A stretch of DNA of 64,000 nucleotides, taken from assembly GCA_028752905.1 (NCBI GenBank), contig JAQNBH010000010.1, forward strand, positions 20,631,308-20,695,307. The letters are read 5' to 3'. Shown here one piece after another: positions 39,301 to 51,300 of this stretch. A program made the position numbers and the translations under genes. Under the pieces are notes generated by a model, which made no database searches, was not told where the DNA came from, and saw only the letters and a list, made by a program, of their open reading frames with translations. Each line of letters opens with the position of its first letter. The stretch's first letter is position 1. Source of the DNA: Cladorhizidae sp. MBARI D1340-BT2 (Eukaryota; Porifera; Demospongiae; Poecilosclerida; Cladorhizidae).

Positions 39301-42300
39301 AGGAGAAGTGCTTCTTCTGTGGCTACAAAAGGCATCCTCGTTGTGATAGAAAATGAACTCGAAGCTCTAAAACCTGTTGTAACTGCCCTGCTCGTGATGC
39401 TACCTGTTCTAAATGTCACAAGAAGGGACACTTCCATGAAGTTTGTTGTGGCAGTCCCCCACCTGTGCCTTCAGGGGGGACTTCTGCTGCTGTAAGTGGA
39501 GCTCTACACTTGCTGCTGCCTCTACTGTTATGCCACCATCACTCTCTAAATCAACAGCCACTGTAAGCACTGACGCTTTTAAAGCAAAAGCGCTTGTCAA
39601 AAGTGGAAGTTCGGAAAGCTTTGTGCATCCTAATTTGGTCAAGTCGGCTACCCGTCACGTCTATCCGTCTTCTGGTACTATATAAATGGCGACATCCTCC
39701 TTGGCTACAAAAGTAAGTGACTACTGTATTGTAGACCTTGAGTTTGAGGGCAGATCCTACCTCAAGTCTGCCTATCAGTCCTTCCTCAATTATGTGCTAC
39801 CCTGATACTAGGTCTAGACTTCCATGCAACATGAGAGTGTGGTGTTCAAATATGGTGGTCCTAAGCCTTCCCTATGTGTATGTGGCCTAAACACTTTGAA
39901 TAAGAGTTATTCGCAGTTATTCGCAAATCTAACTGATGACTGTCGCCCTATTGCAACCAAGTCATGCAAATACAGTCGCGATGATTACACTTTCATTTCC
40001 TCAGAAGTACAAAGGCTTTTACAGTTAAGTGAAGCCCAGCAAATCCCCATGGAGGGCCGGCGAAAACCACAAGAAGTGGGTGTTTGTAGACTATTCTCAA
40101 ACTATCAACAGGTTTACACAGCTGGATGCTAATACAGGTTTTTAGCACTATCGACCTTCGAAGTGCATACCACCAGGTGTAGCTCAGAGACGAAGAAAGG
40201 CCTTACACTGCCTTCGAGGCGAGCAATGGCTTATACCAATTTACGCGTGTTCCTTTTGGTATCGCTAAATAGTGTTGCTTGTTTTCAAAGCGAAATGACT
40301 AACTTCGTACGAAAAGAGGGCTTAACCTGAGTTTTCCCCCATCTAGACAACATTACCATCTGTGGAAAAGATCAAGTTGACCACGATGCGCATTTTCTTG
40401 ATGCTGCCTAGTGTAAGAACATGACTTACATACAAGGAAAAAAAGTGTTTTCTAGACACGTCACCTTGTTATCCTTGGCTGTATTATTGGAAAAGGTGAA
40501 ATTCTACCTGATCCCGAGTGCTTTAGGTCTCTTCAAGAACTCCCAGTCCCGAACAATACAAAGTTACTCAACAGATGCAAAGGGCTGTTCTCCCACTATT
40601 CACAGGGGATTCCCAGGCACTCAGACAGAATGAAACCAATCAACAGCTGTAAGACTTTTCCATTATCTACTGAAGCTGTAGCTGCTTTCTAAAGTCTCAA
40701 GGTAAGCATAGAGAAGTCGGTTGTAATGGCTACCGACGAAAATACACCCTTTGAAGTGGAAACTGATGTTTCTGCAGTAGTCATAGCCGCTACCCTAAAT
40801 CAAGCTGGGCGTCGTGTTGCTTTCTTCTCAAGGACATTACAAGGACTGGAAATCAGACTTCCGTCTGTTGAGAAAGAGGCTCTGGCAATCGTAGAATCCA
40901 TTCACTATTGGAGACATTACCTCACGGGGAAGCTAAAGACTGATCAGATGTCTGTGTCATACATGCGTGATCAACGACACAAAGGTAAAATCAAGAATGA
41001 CAATATCTTGCGTTGGCGGGTGAAGTGTCTTGCTACAGTTTTGACATAATCTATCGCCCTGGAAGAGAGAACATACCTTCTGACATTCTTTCCCGGAGTA
41101 CCTGCGCGGCTTCGCTGGATGATTCTCTCTACCAATTGCACCAATCTCTTTGCCACCCTGGCATCGCAAGAATGTCTCATTTCGTTATTGTTCGAAACTT
41201 ACCATATTCCGTTGAAGAGAGAATGACCAATGCACGCCAGATATGTTGCGAGTGCAAGCCAAGGTACCTGATAAATGTCACCTCATCAAAGCTACATAGC
41301 CTTTTCAGAGATTGAACATTGATTTCAAAGGACCGCTCCCTTCTAGTAACGAGAATGTATATTTTCTCATTGTCATTGATGAATACTCTCGGTTTCCATT
41401 CGTTTTTCCTTGTCACAACATGACAGCTGGAACAGTAATCCAATGCCTCACACTGCTGTTCACAGTCTTCGGCATACCTGCATGTGTACATTCTGATCAA
41501 GGTCCTCCACCAGTCGGTCACAAATTACGTGCATACCTCACCCAAAAGGGGGTTGCAATGAGCCACGCTACGGCCTATAATCCTACATGCAGTGGTCAGA
41601 TGGAAAAGTACAATGGCACTGTGTGGAAAGCTGTTACCATGGCCTGCAACTCTAGGAACCTTCCCGCCCAATATTGGCAGGAAATTCTTCCGATGTCCTT
41701 CACTCTATTCGGTCTCTTCTCTGCCCAGCTACTAATGAGACACCTCATGAGCGGATATTTCGTTACTCTCGTCGATCCACATCTGGAAACTCTGTTCCCA
41801 CTTGGGCTGCCCAGGCCAGTGCTTCTCAAGCGTCATGTCCGAGCCAGCAGGACGGAGCCCCTGGTAGACGAGGTTGAAATCCTTGAAGCGGACCCGACTT
41901 ACGCCTACATCCGCTACCCTGACGGCCGGAAGACCAGTGTGTCCACCAAGCTTCTCGCACCTTGTGGCGGTATTATGGAAATATCGCCACCTCTATCACT
42001 TCTACCAACCAATCTCTTTCCTGAGGTAGCACCAAGCATCCAAGGTGTGGCTACTCCCGTATCTACCGAGACTGTATCTACAGAGTCAGAACGAACTCTG
42101 AACATCGATGCTCTCTTCCTGCTCAGGAAGTATTGCTGCGACGGTTGGAGCGCCTCCACCACCCTGTGGACCGTCTTATGTTATAGAACAATTAAAAGAA
42201 AGGGGTGACTCTAGTGATTATGAAGGAACCCCATTACATGTACTTGAACCTTGTACTCGACTCTAGGTCAACCAACCCTCACGTGATAACTGATCTTATT

Positions 42301-45300
42301 CGTGCTCACTATTTTAGCACTTGCTGTCATCTGCTCTGTTGTGTGTGTTTGAATCTAGTTGAATAAAGCATTCTCGAATAATGGTACTCTGTCTATCACT
42401 ACAGAATCTAGCCAAAAAAAAGTTGGGTACTGCTTGGTAACGGGAATTTCTTAGTAACGGAATACCAAATTTTATGATGTTCTATAACCATCCATGGCTC
42501 TCCTATGGACTGGACACTTGCTCTATCCACCTCATTTACCTTTTACCTTATAAGAGTAAAAAACTTAGATGACAATTTACACATGGTACAATTTTTTTCT
42601 CTAGTTCATGCCACATACATGTACATGTAGGTACATGTCATGTATGTACAACTAATCATTGGCACTGACTGCTTATCTTTCCTGATGCCTGCAATGAGTA
42701 TCATACACATGTCTGTGCAATGGATGTGCTGCTTTTGAGAATGATACAATCATAGCATAGTATAGTCGCTCCAAATGCTTAGTGGTGTACTCGGCCATCA
42801 CTGCTCGCTGTGCTTACGTGAACTCTCATAAATATCGAGGCGTGAAGTTCCATTGACTTGCGACTCTGAACACACAAATAAGAGTGTGTTATGTCCACCA
42901 CATTGTCTTACCACTATGGATCTCTGTACACACCAAAGTTGCCCACCTTGCAGAGAAACTTCAGCTGCACCTGCTCTTCCTGCACGCTACACACTGTTGC
43001 CATGTAGACAAATACCGGCCTCATTCAGTTGCAACAGGAATGGCCACAAAACTGCCAGGTCCGAGGTCTGCCACTGCTACAGGCTAGGTGTTTCCTGAAG
43101 GGTCTGTGGTACTGCCGTTGTCTTAACCTCGCGCTGCTTCTCAGCAGCACTGAGTGCCAAGGTGGCTCAGTACTGCACAACAATGCAAACTAACTCACTA
43201 GCTACTCTATAGAAGTAATAAGAACCTTGAGCAGAAGAGGGCAGAGATGGTGTGCAGGCATGGAGGCTGGGAGACTGTGAGAGGAAGAAGAGGGCCAGAG
43301 CCACCAACCCAGTGGGAGAGAAGCAGATGCAGAACGTCCATAGATGGCGGGCAGCCAAGAAGGCATGAGAACACCATAGACCCTTGGATATCCAAACCAT
43401 TTGGGACCCAACCAGTTCTTGATCCTTTTGAAAATAACCACTCTATAAGACTTGCAGCTGCATGTGGGTGCTTAACCCTTTCACCGTTGACTTTCCAGGA
43501 CATTATTTATAAAACAAACCAGCTATGGTTAAAATTGAATATAAAATCAGCAACACACTCATACCACTTACAATCAAGTCATGTGATAGTACCATTGTTC
43601 ATAAACATTGTGGTCACAACAGTTAACCACAATCATAACCACAAAATATGAATATCATTATAATAAATTACTATAATCAATATCAAGTGTTTATCAACAA
43701 AAATATTGTTGTTGTTGTTTATAATAGTTACTAAGATTTAGTAAACATCTACTATTATTTCTTATCAATAACTAGAAATAAGAGCATATAGTTTGTGGGT
43801 ATTTGACAAAATGAATCATATGATTACTAATACTTACTGTATGCTCTTAGTATGTCTACACCTCACAATTGAAATTCAATATAAAATCAGGAACACATTC
43901 ATACCACTTGCAATTATGTTATGTGTTAGCACTATTGTTCATAAACATTGTGGTCACAACAATTAATCACTATCGTGATCGTAAAATATGAATATCATTT
44001 TAAAATTACTATAATCAATATTATAAAATGTTTACGTGTTGTTGGTGCTTATGACAAACACACACAACACATAACTCACACTACAAAACTAAACTTATAA
44101 AAATAAACACAAAGCTAGATACATATTGTGTGCGAAGGAGTCATACACATAGTGCAGACCATATGCCTCTTTAGAACGGTACACACAATGTGTAGCTGGA
44201 CACCAACGACAACAACAATACAATAAACACACACACACACAAAAAAAGTCCATGTTGGAGAATACTGCCTTCTACCTTTTCCAGTACTCAGATAGGTTGT
44301 GGAAGGCATGGAAACAATTCCTTTCCTGCAGTACACAGAGATGCACATTGCAATGAGAGCAAATAATTCTGCTCTCATGCCGGTTTCCCACAGAGGCAAG
44401 ATTCTTATGCTTCATTATGTGGAGACACACAACGCAATTGTTCTTCTGGGCAATTTGACAAGGACTATGGTCAAGTTCCCGATTCAGGCGGTCCAGTCGC
44501 TGGTGTTGTTCTGATCTAGGTCGCCCAATCCGCTTCCTTGAAGAGAAGTCTCCAACAAGCTGGTTAGCCACCTCCAACCTAAACTTGAAAAAGTCCCTCT
44601 TCTGCCTCCCTTGCAGAGCATGCTCCTGTAGTCGAATATGAGAGTCCAAGACATAGCTATTTAGTAGCGAACACTCAACTAGGTAGGAGAACACCTTTTT
44701 CCACCACTTCTTTGTTCTCCTACCGACATTATAGTAGTGTTCAAGCTGGTCTCCTCTATCGACACCACGCATGTAGGCCTGGTAGTCCACCAGACAAGGA
44801 GGGCAAGAAACATCTTTCTGCTGTCCACCAACAGTTCTTCTCTTTACCGTCGCTGGAGGCTCAGCTGGGTGAAAGGTGGAGAGGAAGTAAATGGTCCTCT
44901 TGTCCACCCAGACTGAAGCAAGAAGAGGGCCATTGGAGAGGTATTTGTAGAAACCTCTATTACTGGTAGATGCCTTTGTTGTGAGGTCTTTGGGGAAGAA
45001 GCGTCTGTTGCTCCTTGCAGTCCCACAGGCATTTATTCCTAGATTGTACAAGGTCAGGTACAACATAGGGCTGGTGTAAAAGTTATCAGTGAACACCTGG
45101 TGCCCACTGAACTCCAGCCCCTCCATCAACTCCAACACAACCCTAGAGCAAAGTCCCACATCAGTGGTGGTTGGAGTACCTACAGTGGGACCTACCCCTT
45201 TCCCAGTGTAGATTTGCAGGTTGCTCACATAGCCATTCGTTGAGTCAGCCAAAACGAATGATTTGATCCCCCACTTAGTTGGCTTGTCCTTCATATACTG

Positions 45301-48300
45301 CTTGAAGGCAAGCCGACCTTTGAAGGGGATCATGGCTTCATCGATAGCAACCTGCTGATGGAGGTTGTACTCTGACCTAAACTTGGGCACAACCAAATCC
45401 AACAAGGGCCGTACCTTCCATAAACGGTCATATCCTGGTTGAGAGGGAACAGGTGCTAGCCGAGTGTCTGACACATGCAGAAATCGGAAAATTTGGCTGA
45501 ACCTAACCTGAGGCATGATGGACGAAATGCCAGGGCTCTCCAAATGGATATCCATGGTGGACCAGTACATCTCAATCCGAGAAAACTTCATGATCCCCAT
45601 GTAAATAAGCATTCCAATAAATGCTTTCATTTCAGTGATTGAAACATCACACCATGGACGTGGATGTGGAGCAGTTGCTCGCAATGCTGCATAACTATTA
45701 GTCATGTCAACTAGCAACTGCCACACATCATCAGGAAAAAAACGGAAAAAAAGCTCAGAGGCAGAAGAAGTGGGTGTGACCTCAGAAGAGGTTGGGCCAG
45801 GACTCAGGGAATAGCTATATCGCATCTGGGTAGCTTCTTCATTTTTCCACACTCCTACTGGAGTGGAGAGAGAAATACTCGAAGCTCCAGATGTAGAAAC
45901 TACTGAAATAGTTTGGGATGAGCTACCTTGAATAGTACCTCTACGTCTACATTGACCAGAGAATAGCCTGCGTTGACGCCGATGACCAGCCCGTCGTCTA
46001 GTACTTGGATTACTACTGCATGAACGACTAGGTACAGTAGAAAGGGCTGGAGAGAGAGTCACCAAAGCTGGTGTGGAAGTTACCAGAGTTGGAGAAGGAG
46101 TGGCCAGAAATGTAGAGGAAGTGGACAGAGGAGTTGCCGGAGCTGGAGTGGACAGATCTGGAGAGGGAGTGGTCAGATCTGGATAGGCAGTGGTCAGATC
46201 TGGATAGGGAGTGGATAGAGAGAGTCAGCTGCAGGCAGACAAGGCAAAGTCAGGATCAGCCCTCATACTTTTCAGCACAATAAATACGCTGGTACTGTAT
46301 TCTATTTGGTACTGTATCTATTCTACATTGTAATTGGTATAAAACCACATTTATAGATTTGAATTTGAATTTTTGAATAACATAAACAAATCTTATTGAA
46401 TTCAGTAACTTGAGGAATAGCAGGCTAATAAAATATCTAGATAGTTTCACAAACCTGAGAAGTCTTCCTGATCCATGTCTTCTTCTCCTGAGAGCTGGTC
46501 ATCTCCACTAGCCTGAGCCTGAAGGACAGAAGAAGGTTCAACAAGCGATCCCAGAGAATCCACTGTTCCACGATCAGAAATTGTTTTTCCCAAGAAACAA
46601 TATATTCCATCACCTTCATCTACCTCAGAGTCATCCTCAGAAAATGCAAACTCGTCGCTAGTAACTCTAGAAAGTACTTCTTCAAGTGACAATCGTTTGC
46701 ACATTTTTAGGTCGTCAAAACTGTTAATCGTCGGTAGTCGGCCGCGTTTTTCACTTAATTACCAGACGTTTCCGGACTTCATAATTGGAAGGCGTGTAGA
46801 GGATGAATGTGGCTTTCCGGTGATATGCTAATAATGAATATAGACCGAGCTAGCGATTTATTATCGGTCTTTTAAAACCATTCCGCCGTATGGCGCTTGT
46901 AACGGTTAAAGGGTTAACTGACAGCTGCAATGTTGTTTAAATTGCTAACAACTTGCACTTGGGTCAAGTAGAGTACAATGTACAAATTATACATGAATTA
47001 ATTAAATATGCCCTTATATGTGAAACCTAATGTCACCTGCTGTAGGTGAGAAAACAATCTAAAGGCTCACAGTAGAGTGTGAATGAGCAGTCACCATCTC
47101 AAGTTTGACAGGATTAATGCAGCTACTGTGAATAAAGTGGGCCAGAGTTTTGCATGCTAATAATGCATGCTAATAACTTTGTAAAATTCTAGAAATATGT
47201 AGTCACAACTGCTCCCAAAGTGTACTCGTGCTAATATTAGGAGTGCTCATTGAAATAAAATCAAAAGAAATTCTACCAATATAAGGTGTTGGATTCCTCA
47301 AGAAGTTTACTGAAAACAGTTGAAATTCCGTTAGCTAACTGAATTTCATAAAGTGCCACCTTATTGCAAGAAGAGAATAATCATAAATGAAATACCCCCC
47401 CCCCCCCCCCTCCCAGTGTAGGTAGTGACAACATGCTTTCTTTGGGATATCAGCTTCCCCCCCCCCCCCCCCCATAAGGCTGGTTTTTTGGGATATCAGC
47501 TTTTTTCCCCCCATATGGCTGGTTCACAACACGATGCTAGCCGAGCGTTGCATCGCTTTGCGTGTTGTCAATCGACTTTTGACCCAAACCACTGCGCAAC
47601 AAAGATGGACAAGCAATATTCTGATTGGTCCGACACTGAATTTCACATGCTGGATTAGAACTTTTTCTAATCCAGCATCTGAAACGCAGCGTCGGACCAA
47701 TCAGTGTCCAACTTTGTTAAGTGCGATTCGAGGGTCAAAGGTCAATTGACTACACACAACGCAACGCTCGGCCAGCATCGTGTTGTGAATCAGCCTTAAA
47801 ATGTGTTGCTGTGACAGGAATTTTTTGGGAAAATTGTGGTAATGGAATCATCACCATAATTGTCTTTTCCTATAAAAACCACTTAAGCAAATACTTTTTT
47901 AAAGTTACGACATTAACTAACCACAAAGAAATTTATTCCTGTGCTAATAGGTTGTTAAATATCAAGTCACAGGAAAGCAGGTTTGACGAGTTACAAATCG
48001 GATGTTTCCGAGACTAAGATAAGATGTTCGCTTTGTAAACTCTTGAACCATGGTAAGGTAAAAACAATACATGATCCACAAACTAGCTTTTCAGAAGACA
48101 GTGTCTGTATTTTTCACCCCTTGCACGATCAAGCCAATTATAAAGTCTGACACTAGCTTGTCTGTAGATAAGTGTCAGATCAACAGGTCATTCAACAGTA
48201 AGGAGGGCAGTCACGCACGCATGCCTTTAGCCTCATTAACCCTTACTGGAGTCCATACACACGCATATCTTTAGCCTTGTTAACCCTTACTGGAGTCCAC

Positions 48301-51300
48301 ACACGCATGCCTTTAGCCTCGTTAACCCTTACTGGAGTCCACACATGCATGCCTTTAGCCTCGTTAACCCTTACTGGAGTCCACACACGCATGCCTTTAG
48401 CCTCGTTAACCCTTACTGGAGTCATGCACGCATGCTTTTAGCCTCGGTTAACCCTTACTGGAGTCACACACGCATGCCTTTAGCCTCAGTTAACCCTTAT
48501 AGACGAGCATCAAGAATTCATGACAGATTCCATTACAGCAACTATGGACAACGAGCGTCACAAATTCATGACACGCGCACTAATAGTCAACAAAATGTCC
48601 TCCTCCCTTTCTTGGGAAAGCCCGGCCTCCAATAAATTTAGCTACCAGCTCCAGCAAGCAACTTTTTCTAAACTATTACAGGCAACTGTACACAATGTAC
48701 AGTTTAAATACTGTGGACAAATTGGACAGATTCTGATTTGGAGATTGGGAGAGCGCTCAGAATTTTGACGAATACATAAAATAATTTTTATACTGTAGAT
48801 GTAGATAGCAGCATGCAGTAGAAGTGGAGTTCTGATAGTGTGGTAGTGCAGAAGACCTTGGGATATTAAAAGTGGGACTGACTGGGAGAGAGAAGCCCGT
48901 GCAGAGAATGGAGGTGTAATTCTGCCTTAGCTTGCAGTGACCACTTGTACAGTATGTCTAGTCTGAACAACAAGGAGAAGTACGTATAACATATATGATG
49001 GATACTCTCTGCACAGGTGATATGAGTCTAACTTACAAACAGGACAGGCTTACCAAGCAGCAATGGAGAAGTGAAAAAGACTCATGACTTTGAAGGCTGA
49101 GTTATTGAAATTATTATCAAATCCAAAACATTCTTAATTAATCAGAGCTGCCAGTTTCTCTAATGTCTATGAAGTTCAGGATCCATCTTCTATCTCCTGT
49201 ATGATAGACAAGCACATTTAGACTTCAAGAAAGTGAGTATTTTGTTACAGTACAATTATAGTAGTCCTGAGACGAAAAGCCACCGTATGTAGCTTAAGAA
49301 ACAGCTAGTTAAAAATGGTAGCTACCAAGTTAATGTAGCTAGCTGTTAGCTAAATCCTAAACTAAAACTTGGCAAACTACATACTCTAGTTAGCTAAATA
49401 CTAGGCAGATACTTGAAACAAAATGTCTAGTATTTTCAGCAAACCTAGTCCAACAAATAGGTGACAAGATTACTCAGCTCAAACGAAATGCTAGAATGGC
49501 TAGTTCAACAAGAAGCGCTACAGACAAAAGATTGAGAAACTACTTGTCCAGGTTGTGTTCCCGTAACAATGGAAGTATCAATGATGGTTTCGAACTTAAA
49601 TCCAGTGTCAGAGTGGAAGCTTAAAGTACTGTATAGCTAACTTTCCTCTTCAAAATCGAATGCGAGTAAAATAGTGCAGCCTCTGGGCATGCTTGTGGGT
49701 TTTTAAATAATATAATGAGCATCATCCTACATGCACTGTATGACAGGTTTGTGAGGTGTTTTTTTGTCCGTCATCATGTAAAAAATACCCTTGTATATAA
49801 TAATAAATAATATAATAATACCCTTCTACCTGTATGTCTACCTGTATGTCCTTCTACCTGTATGTAATAATAAATAATATAATATCCTTGTAAATAATAT
49901 ATATATATTAAATATATTAAATAATATAAATATATTAAAGACCTTGCTTATATATATAGCTTATATATATGTACTAATAAATAATATAAATTTATTAATA
50001 CTCTTGTGTATACTAATAAATAATATAAATGTAATGTGTATACAAATAAATAATATAAATGTACTAATACTCTCGTGTATAATAATAAATATTATAAATA
50101 GCTAATTATGGGATCAGAGACCCTTTACCCACACGCCAATACCTAAATGTACGCGCATGCCCACAATAATATAGATCATTATTTCGTGCATTGTTTTCTG
50201 GTGATACTACTTTTACATCTTGTTGAATCGGGGAACAAATAGATCGTGGATCTTATCTATGCACGAAATAATCGTCTATCTAGATCATTTGTAGTCTAGT
50301 TGTATAGTACCTGGCGACCTGAGTCTAGTATCTGTCAAGCCAAGCGATTCTCCAATTAGCGCCCACCTCCGCGAGGCATGGGTGAAAGACAGTGCCCTGT
50401 CGATGGTTGTGGGTACCAGATACCCGAGGGAGCGATGGCCAACCCTGTACTGGCTGCTGCTCATCTGCAAGGTCACCTCCTCAACCACGAAGGCCGGAAT
50501 AAAGACCGATCAAAGGTCGAGGCTGTTAGGAGACCCACGATTCGGCGGCAGGGACCAGCCAGGACTGGCTATACTTCGTGTCACGATGGGGGGACTACCT
50601 CAAGGCCACGAGAGTGGAAGGAGATGACAGAGCAATCCAGCTCTTAGAATGTTGTGACCAGGACCTGAGGAAGGGCCTACAATGAAACAATGGGGGCGTG
50701 GTCCTATCAGGGCTACCGATCGGTGACATCATGAAGGCCATCAAGGTACTTGCCGTCAGGATTGAAAACCCCACTGTGGCCAGGGACAGGCTTCACAACA
50801 TGTCACAGGACCGAGAGGAAAGCGTGCGTGCATTCGGAGCACGGTTGAGGGGACAGGCAGCAACTTGCCAATACAGCAAGCCATGCACTTGCCGCCTGAT
50901 CGTCGACTACACCGAAGAAAACGTCGCGGACGCCCTCATTACAGGGCTAGCAGACCCCGAGATCAAGCAGGGCCTCCTCGGGGAGCCAAACCAACCCCTG
51001 AGCATGGAGAGAGCCATGCTATTCGTCGAGTCGAAGGAGGCAGCAAAGGCATCGGTGACACAACTGGACCCGAACAGCTCAGTAAATGCCCTCAAAAGCA
51101 AATACAAGAAGCTGCCACGACAAGGGAGACCCCAGCCCGATCTGGAAGAAGGCGACGAGAAGTGCTATTTTTGCGGCAGGACCGGACACGGCAAGTACCC
51201 TCCGCCCCCAACAAGGAGCGCCGAATGCAAAGCATTCGGGCATAGGTGTGGAAAATGCAGAAAACTCAATCACTCTGAGAGGGTATGTAAGTCTAAGTCA

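Larger units (their letters stand above)
38431..42403 (+). mobile_element. full-length but decayed Ty3/gypsy LTR retrotransposon
   Basis: LTRs at 38431-38615 and 42206-42403, flanked by the 5-bp target duplication GAATC (38426-38430 and 42404-42408). The 3' LTR follows a purine tract, AAAAGAAAGGGG, and starts TGACTCTAGTG; the 5' LTR starts TGTAGTG, a 4-bp deletion. Both end near TATCAC..CA. The inside has standard Ty3/gypsy order: gag zinc knuckles (CFFCGYKRH and [14 protein letters not shown], 39310-39450), protease-like SGSSESF (39600), RT ([12 protein letters not shown] near 40150, then [13 protein letters not shown]), RNase H (40726-41049) and integrase (41110-42200). Stops and frameshifts are frequent. 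Confidence 0.92.
43476..46913 (-). mobile_element. piggyBac element with apparently intact transposase
   Basis: Bounded by TTAA on both sides (43472-43475 and 46914-46917). The inverted ends are CCCTTTCACCGTT (left) and CCCTTTAACCGTT (right, complementary strand), 12 of 13 matching. TTAA targeting and CCCTTT ends are diagnostic of piggyBac. The 3438-bp element carries a two-exon transposase on the minus strand. It sits in parkin intron 2 in the same orientation as the host gene. The part beyond the transposase 3' end holds a direct repeat (43529-43660 and 43867-44010). Confidence 0.95.

Noticed and set aside
42853..43503. Small frames on both strands between the gypsy and piggyBac elements
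   Set aside because: No domain, no splice context, mutually overlapping frames.
48200..48500. CRISPR-like regular repeats
   Set aside because: Units are directly adjacent with no unique spacers, and the window is eukaryotic. The same holds for the other arrays.
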